A stretch of 64,000 nucleotides of DNA from G964020055 sp964020055 (GTDB lineage Bacteria > Pseudomonadota > Alphaproteobacteria > WRAU01 > Hepatincolaceae): NCBI GenBank assembly GCA_964020055.1, contig OZ026533.1, positions 1,041,046-1,105,045 on the forward strand, read 5' to 3'. Numbering within the stretch: the first letter of the stretch is position 1; each line of letters begins with the position of its first letter. Shown here piece after piece: positions 37,612 through 46,962 of the stretch. The position numbers and the translations under genes are program-made. The notes below the pieces were generated by a model that ran no database searches, was not told the origin of the DNA, and saw only the letters and a program-made list of their open reading frames with translations.

Positions 37612-38898
37612 ATGTTTTTACAAAAAATTTTCAAATTACAAAAATATAATACAAACTTAAAAACAGAGTTTATTGCAGGATTAACAACATTCATAACTGC
37701 ATCTTGGATATTATTTGTAAATCCTATTATTTTGGGTAAAACAGGTATGGATATACCGGCTGTTTTCTTTGCGACAATTATAATGTTGGTAATTGGAGCA
37801 TCTTTGATGGGGTTTTATGCTAATTTACCAATTATAATAGGTCCATCATTATCTTCTAACACGTGGTTTGCATATACAATTGTGCTGATACTTGGTTATA
37901 CTTGGCAACAAGGCCTTGCTGCTGTGCTTTTTGATGGTATATTATTTTTTCTATTTTCTATTACAGGTCTTAGAACAATTCTTATTAATGCTTTTTCTAA
38001 AAGCTTAAGAGTATCTATATCTATTGGAATTGGACTTTTTATAATGAGTATAGGCTTAAAAATATCTGGATTTATCGTTGCAAGTGATACAGACAATATC
38101 TCAAAAATGGGTGATTTATTGACCTTGCCTGTAATAAGTACAATTTTAGGGATTATGATAATTCTATTTCTAGAAAGTAAAAATATAAAATTTAGTTTAT
38201 TGGCTAGTATATTTTTATTATCGATTATTGGTTTTACTTTCAAAGAAACAACCTATACAGGAATTATTGCTTTACCAAATTTTAGTAATATTACCTTTTT
38301 AAATTTAGATTTTAGTAAAACTTTTAGTATATCTTTTTGGTCTGTTGTTTTTTCTTTGTTATTACTAGATGTACTAACTAGTACAGGAGGATTAATGTCG
38401 CTTATAGAAATAATGAAACTTCCAATGACAGAAAAAAGAGTAAAAAAAGCCATGGCAAATGATGGTTTAACAACAGCATCTTCTTCTCTTTTTGGTTGTT
38501 CTCCTTCATCTGTATATATAGAAAGTGCAACGGGTATTGCATCTGGAGGAAAAACAGGTTTAACAGCTATAATATTTGCTATTATGAGTTTAAGTATGAT
38601 ATTTTTCTCACCTTTATTGACAATTATACCCAAATGGGCGAGTTCACCAGCTTTGATATATATTGGTTATTTAATGTTTAAAAGTATCAAAGAAATACAA
38701 TGGAATGACATCACAGAAGCTTTTCCTGCTTTTATAACAATCATACTTATGCCTTTAACATCATCTATCACAAATGGGATAGCTGTAGGAATATTTTTTT
38801 GGTTAGTTATGGCATTGTTTACTAAAAAGTTTGATATCAAAAAACATTGGATATTACTTGTAATATTATTGAGTTATTTAATATTTTTTGAAAAATAA
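37612..38898 (+). CDS. AzgA-like purine permease, paralogue 2 (conserved acid replaced)
   Basis: Second NCS2/AzgA-type permease, 428 residues from ATG 37612 (AAGG upstream). A longer reading from 37564 would translate the inverted repeat and is rejected. The fold and TM10 motif (YIESATGIASGGKTGL) are kept, and it is very similar to paralogue 3. However, the conserved LDSTGS motif reads LTSTGG: Asp is Thr at residue 256, a position that in this family is expected to line the substrate site. It also has Asp108 (LFDGI) where both other copies have Ala. It may transport a different substrate or be losing function, though the frame is fully intact. Confidence 0.9.
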   Translation: MFLQKIFKLQKYNTNLKTEFIAGLTTFITASWILFVNPIILGKTGMDIPAVFFATIIMLVIGASLMGFYANLPIIIGPSLSSNTWFAYTIVLILGYTWQQGLAAVLFDGILFFLFSITGLRTILINAFSKSLRVSISIGIGLFIMSIGLKISGFIVASDTDNISKMGDLLTLPVISTILGIMIILFLESKNIKFSLLASIFLLSIIGFTFKETTYTGIIALPNFSNITFLNLDFSKTFSISFWSVVFSLLLLDVLTSTGGLMSLIEIMKLPMTEKRVKKAMANDGLTTASSSLFGCSPSSVYIESATGIASGGKTGLTAIIFAIMSLSMIFFSPLLTIIPKWASSPALIYIGYLMFKSIKEIQWNDITEAFPAFITIILMPLTSSITNGIAVGIFFWLVMALFTKKFDIKKHWILLVILLSYLIFFEK

Positions 38899-38903
38899 TA
38901 TAT

Positions 38904-38934
38904 AAAAAAGAGCTTTAATCTTAAAATCTTTTTT
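38904..38934 (+). terminator. Probable terminator after permease paralogue 2
   Basis: AAAAAAGA (38904-38911) pairs with TCTTTTTT (38927-38934), with inner TTTAA/TTAAA pairing extending the stem and a T run in the right arm. It is A/T-rich, so strength is uncertain. Confidence 0.6.
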
Positions 38935-39329
38935 AGTATATATAACAGAAACATAAGAATTAATTTTTAAATTTATATTTTTAAAGTTTTATAAGAATAA
39001 TTATAAGAAAAGTTTATATATGAACTTAACAAATAAATATTGAAAACTTAATAAAATCTAGTTGTTGATAGCAATTAATACAGTAGATTATAGTTTTAAA
39101 TTCTTATTTAAAACTATACAATTTCAATGCTGTAAACTAGTAAATAAAAGTTACAACGTTTATTTATTTCTTATTTAAACAGAGCTGATTTTTATAGTAA
39201 TTTATTTCATTTAAAACATAAAAAAACAAAGTAAAATATAATATGAATAATAAAATTATAAGATAATTATATACTTAAAAGACCTAAAGATACTTTTCTC
39301 TTTATAAAAAATATATTATCATTCACTGT
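38935..39329. other. A/T-rich non-coding spacer with nested inverted repeats
   Basis: No gene seen in ~395 bp. A perfect 13-bp inverted repeat, 39089-39101 with 39106-39118 (spacer TCTT), is itself enclosed by TACAG (39079-39083) and CTGTA (39130-39134). This could be a folded RNA, the scar of a lost mobile element at the left edge of the restriction island, or a control site for the endonuclease gene. The base composition is even more A/T-rich than the neighbours. Confidence 0.6.
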
Positions 39330-40031
39330 ATGAACATAAAAGAATTTGAAAATTTAATTAATATAGAAATATCTAAAGTTATAATTAATATTATTAATAA
39401 CAATATATTTTTAAATATTTCAGCAAAATCTAGATCTGGCGCTGAAATTAGTGATTTTTTAGAAACAAAATTTGTAAATTATCTTTCAAATCATCAATAT
39501 CTATTATATCCCGAAAAATCTCCTAAAGGTGCTACAAAAAACCCTTGGGATGCTAGAGTGTATTTTAAATATAAGAATCATTTAGAAGAAATATGGATAG
39601 ATTTTAAAGCAATAAAAATAGACCAATTAAATAGTAATCCTGATATCGGAACCCCAACAAAAATAATTAATTTTATTAATAATGGTGGTTTTTATTTATT
39701 ATATATCTATGTTTTTTATCAAGAAACAGATAAAGGCTTAGAATTTTGTAAAGTAGAAAATTCTTATATTAAATCATACTTTTTAAAAGATGTAAGTCAT
39801 ACATTTAGAAGAAATCCTAAAAATCAATTGCAGGTATGTGCTTCTAGTAATCCTGTGTATAGAACTAGAGAAGATTTTATTGATTTACTATTTGAAAAGC
39901 TAGAAGAATCTTATACACGACAAATAAATATAGCTAATAAAGCATTACTAAAACTAAGTTATAATAAAGATAAACTCAAAGAGTTAAATTCTATAAAAGA
40001 AAAGATCTTATTTAATATTAAAATTGATTGA
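39330..40031 (+). CDS. Probable Type II restriction endonuclease (PD-(D/E)XK, EcoRV-like layout)
   Basis: 233 residues, no close relative recognised. Function is inferred from a catalytic pattern and its partner. Asp74 in NPWDARVYFK is followed 17 residues later by Asp91-x-Lys93 in IWIDFKAIKI, the PD...(D/E)XK pattern with almost the numbering of EcoRV (Asp74, Asp90, Lys92). An upstream Glu (SGAEISDFLE, residue 39 or 45) could play the role of EcoRV Glu45. A TREDF segment near residue 190 precedes a C-terminal helical tail. It converges on a DNA adenine methyltransferase gene and overlaps it by 14 bp at the stops, the usual pairing of a Type II system. The ATG at 39330 has no clear SD, which would keep nuclease output low. 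Recognition site unknown. Confidence 0.72.
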   Translation: MNIKEFENLINIEISKVIINIINNNIFLNISAKSRSGAEISDFLETKFVNYLSNHQYLLYPEKSPKGATKNPWDARVYFKYKNHLEEIWIDFKAIKIDQLNSNPDIGTPTKIINFINNGGFYLLYIYVFYQETDKGLEFCKVENSYIKSYFLKDVSHTFRRNPKNQLQVCASSNPVYRTREDFIDLLFEKLEESYTRQINIANKALLKLSYNKDKLKELNSIKEKILFNIKID

Positions 40032-41664
40032 TCTCTGATAACATGAATTCTTCTTCATTTTCGTTAACATCAAAATACTCATACAAGATTTTATCTATCT
40101 CTTGTATATACTTATAATTATTATCATTATTTTTATAAATTCTTTTAACAATATTATATATCTGCTCTTTAATAAAATTATTTGTTATTATTGGTAATTT
40201 ATGTAAGTCAGATACTTTTATTTGAGGCTGTTTACCTTCAAAATATCTTATAATACTTAATTTTTGAGCAATAAATGTTATAAGAGAAGAATTTAAGTAC
40301 CCACATAGAAATAACAACTCTTTGATATTTTCTTCACTATTGCCATATAAGGAAATTACGTAAAGGCTATTATTTGCAGTACTGTTATTGTTATCAAAAG
40401 AACAAATTATTTGTTTTGCAGATTGTCTTATAAAAACTTTAGGATTAATAAATATTGTAGAATCACCTAATCCTAATCTCTTTTTATTTTTTATACCTTG
40501 ATTTTTTAATTGAATTTTTAATTTATCATTAATTTCATTTTGTAAATTCTTATTATAATTAAAAACTTTATTAGAGATAAGTTTAAAAAATTTATTTTTT
40601 AAACTCTTAGAGCCTTTATAATACCAGTATTCATTTTCTCTTAATTTACAATTATTATCTACATCCTTAATAAATTTATTTTCCATATTTAATAACATTG
40701 TACAAGTTCTTAATGATTTTTTACCATATATATTACTAAAAGTATCAGATTTAACATTTACTTTGTTTAAAATATTTGTAGTGATATTACAATCTTTATA
40801 AAAATTTAATTTATAATCATTATTTTTATCATAAAAATTAATATAATTTTTACTATAGATTTCCTTAGTTTTATAATTTTGTACTTTTGTTAATTCTTTT
40901 AAATTATTATTTTTGCTGATATGTAAAATTAATTGCCCACTGCTTACACCATCAAATCCAGAGATATTATGGATAACATTTTTAACAAAATAATTTTTTA
41001 TAATATATTCTCTTGTATATTTGTAGGCTGTTTCATTAAAAGATGCATCTATTATAAAATTTAATTCCCCATTAGGTAATAATAAATCTAAAGAATTTTC
41101 AATAAAAAACATTACATAATTTAGCTTTCCATTTTTAACAAAGCTAGGAAATTGTTTATAATTATTCAAAAAATAATTTCTTTGTTGTTCTGTTTTCTTT
41201 TTATCTCTTCTACCATACAAAGTTATATATGGAGGATTACCAATAATAAAATCCATTTTTGGGATATTAAATATTGTTTCTGATTTCAAAGAAAAATCAC
41301 AATTAAATGAATTTAAAGAATAATTTAATTCTTGATTAAATAACTGATAATAATAATTCTTAATATTAATGATACAAGATGATAATATTTTATTATCAAT
41401 ATCATTAAAAAACAAATTATTTTTTAAAAAATAATCTATTACTGGCTTAGCATTATGTATTTTGTGTATTTTTTTAATTAATGATATTATCAGCTTTCCA
41501 TCTCCACAAGATGGTTCAAGAACTTTTTTATCTTGAATATTTTCGATATCAACTATTGAAATTATTTTTTCTATCAAATCTTCATCAAATGTAAAAAATA
41601 TTCCATTTTGTTTTTTATGACAAATTAAATTATCATTAGATATATTTGAATTTATATTTCTCAT
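40018..41664 (-). CDS. Type II N6-adenine DNA methyltransferase
   Basis: Protects host DNA from the adjacent endonuclease by methylating adenine; 548 residues. It is gamma-class order: SAM-binding motif I VLEPSCGDGKLI (48-59), an acidic FNDID (86-90), catalytic motif IV IGNPPYITLYG (141-151), then a long C-terminal target-recognition part with KLPIITNNFIKEQIYNIV near the end. All core motifs are intact. It is very A/T-rich, with many Asn, Lys and Ile residues, even compared with its surroundings. It starts just 3 bp after the end of the transposase remnant on the same strand, so it may be read from promoters inside that remnant. Confidence 0.88.
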   Translation of the reverse strand: MRNINSNISNDNLICHKKQNGIFFTFDEDLIEKIISIVDIENIQDKKVLEPSCGDGKLIISLIKKIHKIHNAKPVIDYFLKNNLFFNDIDNKILSSCIINIKNYYYQLFNQELNYSLNSFNCDFSLKSETIFNIPKMDFIIGNPPYITLYGRRDKKKTEQQRNYFLNNYKQFPSFVKNGKLNYVMFFIENSLDLLLPNGELNFIIDASFNETAYKYTREYIIKNYFVKNVIHNISGFDGVSSGQLILHISKNNNLKELTKVQNYKTKEIYSKNYINFYDKNNDYKLNFYKDCNITTNILNKVNVKSDTFSNIYGKKSLRTCTMLLNMENKFIKDVDNNCKLRENEYWYYKGSKSLKNKFFKLISNKVFNYNKNLQNEINDKLKIQLKNQGIKNKKRLGLGDSTIFINPKVFIRQSAKQIICSFDNNNSTANNSLYVISLYGNSEENIKELLFLCGYLNSSLITFIAQKLSIIRYFEGKQPQIKVSDLHKLPIITNNFIKEQIYNIVKRIYKNNDNNYKYIQEIDKILYEYFDVNENEEEFMLSEINQF

Positions 41665-41667
41665 GTT

Positions 41668-42469
41668 TCATTTATTTTCCTTATTCTTATTATCTTCTTT
41701 TTTCTTGCGGCTAACATCAACCCTAACTGCTCGTTTGACTAATTCTTGAAAAGCATATTTAATTTACCATATCAATTTTTCCTAAAAATAATCTACTTTT
41801 ATATTTCTTGGGTTTATTCTCTTATCTTGGTCATCAATTAACACTCTATATGTTAATTTTGTATCATTCATTTTATTAATAAATAGGTTAATTCTTTTAA
41901 TCTCATCTGATTATTTAGTATTGCATCTAATGGCATATTTTTGAATATGTTTATGAGATACCCAATAATATATTCCATTTATACTACTTTTAAAATGAGC
42001 AAATGAACTTTCAATCTATTTGTAGTAAATCCATTTTGTGCAAGTTCTTTATTCCTATAATTTACAATGTGATGTACTTTATCTTTTTTTAATGATTTAT
42101 AAAAGGGATTTCATCTGTATGAATAACTGCATTTAACGATATATTCTTTTCAATAAAGGTAAGATATTTTGCTTATTAATCTTATCAAAATAAGTATATC
42201 TTATGGTTTTACTATCAACATTGTAAATACCTAAATAGGAGCATTATCACCTTGAAATTTATTATAATTCATAGTTTTTATACTTGGGGTTATTACTGGC
42301 CTTGCCACCTACATAAACCTCATCAATTTCTACTGTGCCTTCATATAATTCAGCATCAGCATTTGCAATATATTGAATTCTTTGTAATATATACAATGCT
42401 GTTTTTTGAGTTACTCCAATATCTATCATTATTACAATGAGGACATTGAAGTTTATCTACCCATCTCAT
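41668..42469 (-). pseudogene. Decayed IS1595/ISXO2-family transposase
   Basis: Reading the minus strand in changing frames gives recognisable pieces in the right order. A zinc-ribbon start (MRWVDKLQCPHCNNDRYW) begins at 42469. It is fused by a deletion to IGVTQKTALYILQRIQYIA, then YEGTVEIDEVYVGGK with the first catalytic Asp, VIHTDE with the second, a YKSLKKDKVHHIVNYRNKEL block, NGFTTNRLK, and FKSSINGIYYWVSHKHIQKY. The C-terminal tail contains LTYRVLID and a Lys-rich end. At least four frameshifts and several stops, plus the loss of roughly 50 residues after the zinc ribbon, mean it is dead. I could not identify terminal inverted repeats with confidence. Confidence 0.85.
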
Positions 42470-42719
42470 TTAAGCTAAATATTCACTACATTTGGCTTAA
42501 GTATTAAAATGTTGAGTAAATTATCATAAACTTTTGAATTTTAATCCCATTAGTATAATACTTTTATAAGTTTTTAGTTATATAGTATTATACTGCTAGT
42601 TTTCAGGGTTGTAAAATTATATATTTTAGGTATTTAAAGTATAATAATTATTAATTATATACTTGTTTTGCTTGTATTAGTATTGTACAATACTGACAAT
42701 TTGAGCACAAGGAGGGGAT
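42470..42719. promoter_or_regulatory. Spacer upstream of permease paralogue 3 with AGTATT-type palindromes
   Basis: AGTATAATACT (42552-42562) is the reverse complement of AGTATTATACT (42584-42594). Downstream lies a perfect 16-bp palindrome, AGTATTGTACAATACT, at 42679-42694. A strong SD (GGAGGGG, 42711-42717) follows just before the ATG. Repeated AGTATT half-sites suggest a regulator's operator, or less likely the outer ends of the degraded insertion sequence. Confidence 0.5.
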
Positions 42720-44012
42720 ATGTTTTTAGAAAAAATTTTTAAATTAAAATACTATAAAACTAATATAAAAACAGAATTTATTGCAGGGTTAACAACATTT
42801 ATAACCGCATCGTGGATACTATTTGTAAATCCAGTTATTTTAGGAAAAGCAGGCATGGATATGACTGCTATTTTTTTTGCCACAATTTTTATGATGGCAA
42901 TAGGGGCAGCTTTAATGGGGTTTTATGCTAATGTTCCAATTATAATAGCTCCTTCTTTAGGAGGAAATATATGGTTTGCTTTTACAATTGTACTTACACT
43001 TGGTTATACTTGGCAACAAGGTTTAGCTGCAGTTTTATTTGCAGGTATACTTTTTTTCTTGTTTACAATAACAGGACTTAGAAAAATACTAATAAATTCT
43101 TTTTCTAAAAGCTTAAGGTTATCTATATCGATTGGTATAGGGGTTTTTATCATGAGCTTGGGTTTTAAAATGTCGGGGTTAATTGTTCCAAGTGGGACAG
43201 ATACAATTTTAAAAATGGGGGATTTACTAACTTTACCTGCTATATGCACAATTTTAGGATTAGTTTTTATAATGTTTCTAGAAAGTAAAAATATAAAATC
43301 TAGCTTATTGCTTAGTATCTTAATTTTAGGAGTGGTTGGTTTATTAGCTAAGGAAAGTAACTATACTGGAATTATTTCATTACCAGATTTCAATAATAGT
43401 ACATTTTTTAATTTAGATTTTACTCAATCATTGACTATATCTTTTTGGTGCGTTGTATTTTCTTTATTATTATTAGATGTATTAGATAGTACAGGAAGTT
43501 TTATGTCTGTTTTAGGTGTTATGAATATTTCTATAAAAGATAAGAGAATAAAAAAAGCTATGCTAAATGATGGCTTAACAACAGCAGCAAGTTCTCTTTT
43601 TGGTTGTTCTCCTGCAACTGTATATATAGAAAGTGCAACTGGAATTGCATCTGGTGGTAAAACAGGTTTAACAGCTATTGTATTTGGATTAATTAGTTTA
43701 AGTATGATATTTTTCTACCCAATATTAACAATGATACCTAAATGGGCAACATCACCAGCTTTGATATATGTAGGGTATTTGATGTTTAAAAGCATAAAAG
43801 AAATAGAATGGGGTGACATAACAGAAGCTTTCCCTGCTTTTATAACTATTACATTAATGCCTTTAACTTCATCTATAACAAATGGTATTGGGATAGGAGT
43901 TTTTTTATGGTTGGTTATGGCTATAATTTCTAAAAAATTCGATATAAAAAAACACTGGATGTTGATTATTGTATTTATAGGTTATTTTTTTATAACAGAA
44001 AGTATTACATAA
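42720..44012 (+). CDS. AzgA-like purine permease, paralogue 3
   Basis: Third NCS2/AzgA-type permease, 430 residues. It keeps the acidic LLDVLDSTGS motif (Asp256) lost in paralogue 2, along with YIESATGIASGGKTGL and NIWFAFTIVLTLGYTWQQGLAAV. It is so close to paralogue 2 along its whole length that the two probably arose by tandem duplication and were later separated by the restriction-modification/IS insertion. It has the best ribosome-binding site of the three (GGAGGGGAT) and its own palindromic upstream region, so it may be the main transporter. Exact substrate unknown. Confidence 0.93.
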   Translation: MFLEKIFKLKYYKTNIKTEFIAGLTTFITASWILFVNPVILGKAGMDMTAIFFATIFMMAIGAALMGFYANVPIIIAPSLGGNIWFAFTIVLTLGYTWQQGLAAVLFAGILFFLFTITGLRKILINSFSKSLRLSISIGIGVFIMSLGFKMSGLIVPSGTDTILKMGDLLTLPAICTILGLVFIMFLESKNIKSSLLLSILILGVVGLLAKESNYTGIISLPDFNNSTFFNLDFTQSLTISFWCVVFSLLLLDVLDSTGSFMSVLGVMNISIKDKRIKKAMLNDGLTTAASSLFGCSPATVYIESATGIASGGKTGLTAIVFGLISLSMIFFYPILTMIPKWATSPALIYVGYLMFKSIKEIEWGDITEAFPAFITITLMPLTSSITNGIGIGVFLWLVMAIISKKFDIKKHWMLIIVFIGYFFITESIT

Positions 44013-44077
44013 CTATAAAATTAATAAGCAATCAAAAAATTTAATCAGCTGTGATTTGAATTGAGGTAGTAGATATA

Positions 44078-45037
44078 TTAGTATGTTTTTCTACCGTGGA
44101 TTTCAACTTGAATTGTAGAATGTGAGATATTGTAATTTAATACTAAATAATTTTTTATATTATCTATTATAGTATTCACATTCGCACCTTCTTTAATTAC
44201 ACAATGTAATGTGATTAAAGTTTCCTCTTCATTTAACATCCATAAATGAATATGATGAACGTTTAGTAAAGAATCTATTGTTGTTTCTAATTGTTTTTTT
44301 ATTTTATCGGGAGATAATCCTAAGGGAGTACTTTCAAGCAATATATTAGAAGAATTTTTTATTATATGCCAAGTTGATTTTAAAATTAATACAACTATGA
44401 CAATAGATAATAAAGGGTCAATATAAGTCCAAGAAGTATAATAAATGACTATACCTGAAATAATGGCTGCAATTTGACCATATATATCAGAAAGAACATG
44501 CAATAATATACCTTGCATAATTAAATTACTTTTATTCTTTGAATTGTTAGAAGTATGTGATTTGTTAGGATTATTTTTTTTCTCCGATATAATACATACA
44601 ATCATAACAATAAAATTTATAATAAGTCCCAAAATAGCTATAGGAATAATAGCTAAACCTTCGGTCTCTTGAGGATTTATAAGTCTTTCAGCAGCTTGAT
44701 ATAAAATAAGACAACTTGCAAAAACCAAAGTCATACCATTAACGAAACTTGCCAGGGTTTCTATTCTAGTATAACCATAAGTTTTTTGAATTGTATTTTT
44801 TCTTCTAGAAATGAGAATTGCAATAATTGCAAAAATCATAGAAGCTGTATCACTAGACATATGGACTGCATCTGATATTAGCAAAACAGAATTAGTTAAG
44901 ATACCGCCTATAAATTCTACAATTACAAAAATCAATGTTAAAACAGCACAAATAGATAAAGTCACCAAGACACTACTATTAGATAATTTTTTATTATGAG
45001 ATTTTCCTAAAATTTCTACAGATTTATCTTGTTTCAT
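44078..45037 (-). CDS. Cation diffusion facilitator (zinc/cobalt/cadmium-type efflux)
   Basis: Inner-membrane metal:proton antiporter of the CDF/CzcD-ZitB group; 319 residues with six membrane segments. TM2 has the metal ligands in SDAVHMSSD (His59, Asp63, with Asp56), and TM5 has LLHVLSDIYGQ with the second His/Asp pair. The loop between TM4 and TM5 is Asn/Ser/Lys-rich rather than His-rich. The C-terminal cytoplasmic domain has VHHIHLWML and a typical ITLHC stretch. Metal specificity is likely zinc but not proven. It lies 24 bp after lepA in the same direction, converging with permease paralogue 3. Confidence 0.92.
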   Translation of the reverse strand: MKQDKSVEILGKSHNKKLSNSSVLVTLSICAVLTLIFVIVEFIGGILTNSVLLISDAVHMSSDTASMIFAIIAILISRRKNTIQKTYGYTRIETLASFVNGMTLVFASCLILYQAAERLINPQETEGLAIIPIAILGLIINFIVMIVCIISEKKNNPNKSHTSNNSKNKSNLIMQGILLHVLSDIYGQIAAIISGIVIYYTSWTYIDPLLSIVIVVLILKSTWHIIKNSSNILLESTPLGLSPDKIKKQLETTIDSLLNVHHIHLWMLNEEETLITLHCVIKEGANVNTIIDNIKNYLVLNYNISHSTIQVEIHGRKTY

Positions 45038-45061
45038 TTGGCTGTGTTAGTTATGGTTAGT

Positions 45062-46864
45062 TTAATCTTCGTTAGTTTTCAAAACAGCAATAAAGGCAGA
45101 TTGAGGTATTTCAACTTTACCAAATTGCCTCATTTTCTTTTTTCCTTCTTTCTGCTTTTCAAGTAATTTACGTTTTCTTGTGATATCACCACCATAACAT
45201 TTTGCAGTTACATCTTTTCTGAATGCTGAAATAGTTTCTCTTGCAATAATTTTCCCCCCAATTGCAGCTTGAATTGGAATTTGGAACATTTGTCTTGGGA
45301 TTAATTCTTTCAATTTAGCACATATAATTCTACCTTTTCTTTCTGAACAATCTCTGTGAACAATAAAAGCTAATGCATCTACAGGTTCTGCATTTACAAG
45401 AATATTTACTGTTACTAAATCTCCAGGTTCATAGTGTGATATTTCATAATCAAAACTTGCGTATCCTTTTGACACAGATTTTAGTCTATCATAGAAATCA
45501 AAAACTACCTCGTTTAAAGGTAGGTGGTATACTAACATAGCTCTATTTTGTATCCAAGTCATAGAAACTTGTTTACCTCTTCTTGCTGTACATAGTTGTA
45601 GTACAGAGCCTAAATATTCTTCAGGTACAATTAATGTAGCTTTGATCCAAGGTTCGGTTATTTCTTTTATTTCTGTAGTATCTGGCATATCTACAGGGTT
45701 ATGAATATTAAGTACTTCGCCTTTGTTTGTAGTTACTACATAGGTTACAGAAGGAGCTGTTGTTATTAAATCTAAATTGAATTCTCTTTGCAGCCTTTCT
45801 TGAATTATTTCTAAATGTAATAAACCAAGAAATCCACACCTAAAACCAAATCCTAATGCAGTTGAATTTTCAACTTCAAATGAAAAAGAAGCATCATTTA
45901 AATGTAATTTTTCTAAAGCTTCTTTTAAATCTTTGTATTCCCCCGCATCTACCGGAAAAATTCCTGAAAATACAACAGGAAGAGAAGGTTTAAATCCTTT
46001 AAGTGGTTCTTGCTTTACATTATTATCTTCTACAATAGTATCACCAATATTTGTATCACTTACAGCTTTAATGGATGCTGTTATATAGCCAACTTCTCCG
46101 GGATATAATGCATCACAGCTATTTAATTTAGGAGTGAAAAAGCCAACTTTATCTACTAAATGCTTAGCATCATTAGATAAAGTTTTGATTTTCATACCTT
46201 TTTTCAAAACTCCATCGTATATTCTTACTAAAATTATTACGCCTAAATAAGCATCGTACCAACTATCTATCAGCAAAGCTTTTAAAGGTTTATTAATATC
46301 TCCGGTTGGAGCTGGAAGCTTTTGTGCAATAGCTTCTAGAACTTCTTCAATTCCTATTCCTGTTTTAGCAGAAATAAGTAAGGCATCCTCTGTGTCAATA
46401 CCAATAACATCTTCAATTTGTTGTTTAATTCTATCTGGATCTGCTGCGGGTAAGTCAATTTTATTTAAGATAGGAATAATTTCATGGTCATTATCTATTG
46501 CCATGTAAACATTTGCTAAAGTTTGAGCTTCTACACCTTGTGAAGCATCAACAACAAGTAATGAGCCTTCACATGCAGACAAACATCTACTAACTTCGTA
46601 AGTAAAATCTACATGCCCTGGAGTATCCATAAGATTAAAAAGATAAGTATTACCATCTTTTGCTTTATATTCTAGCCTAACAGTTTGGGCTTTTATTGTA
46701 ATTCCTCTTTCGCGCTCTATTTCCATAGAGTCTAAAATTTGAGATTTCATTTCTCTATCAGAAAGTGCTCCACAATATTGAATTAACCTATCTGCTAATG
46801 TAGATTTACCATGGTCTATGTGGGCTATTATCGAAAAATTACGAATTTGTTTTATATTGTTCAT
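45062..46864 (-). CDS. lepA: Elongation factor 4 (LepA)
   Basis: Ribosome-associated GTPase that helps translation initiation or elongation under stress; 600 residues, the usual length. G1 AHIDHGKST (14-22), G2 region [10 protein letters not shown]3 DTPGHVDF and G4 [10 protein letters not shown] are all intact. The LepA-specific C-terminal domain with [38 protein letters not shown] is present. It follows gmk by 98 bp in the same orientation. Confidence 0.97.
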   Translation of the reverse strand: MNNIKQIRNFSIIAHIDHGKSTLADRLIQYCGALSDREMKSQILDSMEIERERGITIKAQTVRLEYKAKDGNTYLFNLMDTPGHVDFTYEVSRCLSACEGSLLVVDASQGVEAQTLANVYMAIDNDHEIIPILNKIDLPAADPDRIKQQIEDVIGIDTEDALLISAKTGIGIEEVLEAIAQKLPAPTGDINKPLKALLIDSWYDAYLGVIILVRIYDGVLKKGMKIKTLSNDAKHLVDKVGFFTPKLNSCDALYPGEVGYITASIKAVSDTNIGDTIVEDNNVKQEPLKGFKPSLPVVFSGIFPVDAGEYKDLKEALEKLHLNDASFSFEVENSTALGFGFRCGFLGLLHLEIIQERLQREFNLDLITTAPSVTYVVTTNKGEVLNIHNPVDMPDTTEIKEITEPWIKATLIVPEEYLGSVLQLCTARRGKQVSMTWIQNRAMLVYHLPLNEVVFDFYDRLKSVSKGYASFDYEISHYEPGDLVTVNILVNAEPVDALAFIVHRDCSERKGRIICAKLKELIPRQMFQIPIQAAIGGKIIARETISAFRKDVTAKCYGGDITRKRKLLEKQKEGKKKMRQFGKVEIPQSAFIAVLKTNED

Positions 46865-46962
46865 ATTATTGTATTACTTGAAAGATTTTGAAACATAACT
46901 ATTATAAGGATTTAAGCTTTTTATTGCAATTATAATATAAAAGATGTGGGTTAAGAAAATTG

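Noticed and set aside
38935..39329. tRNA gene in the long non-coding gap
   Set aside because: No cloverleaf or GGTTCRA-type T-loop could be found; pairing is limited to the simple inverted repeats.
42252..42440. Plus-strand frame of 62 codons in the 42-kb gap
   Set aside because: It is antisense to the decayed transposase, which explains the region better.
42470..42719. Purine riboswitch ahead of the permease genes
   Set aside because: No conserved purine-aptamer core is visible; the palindromes look like protein-binding sites.
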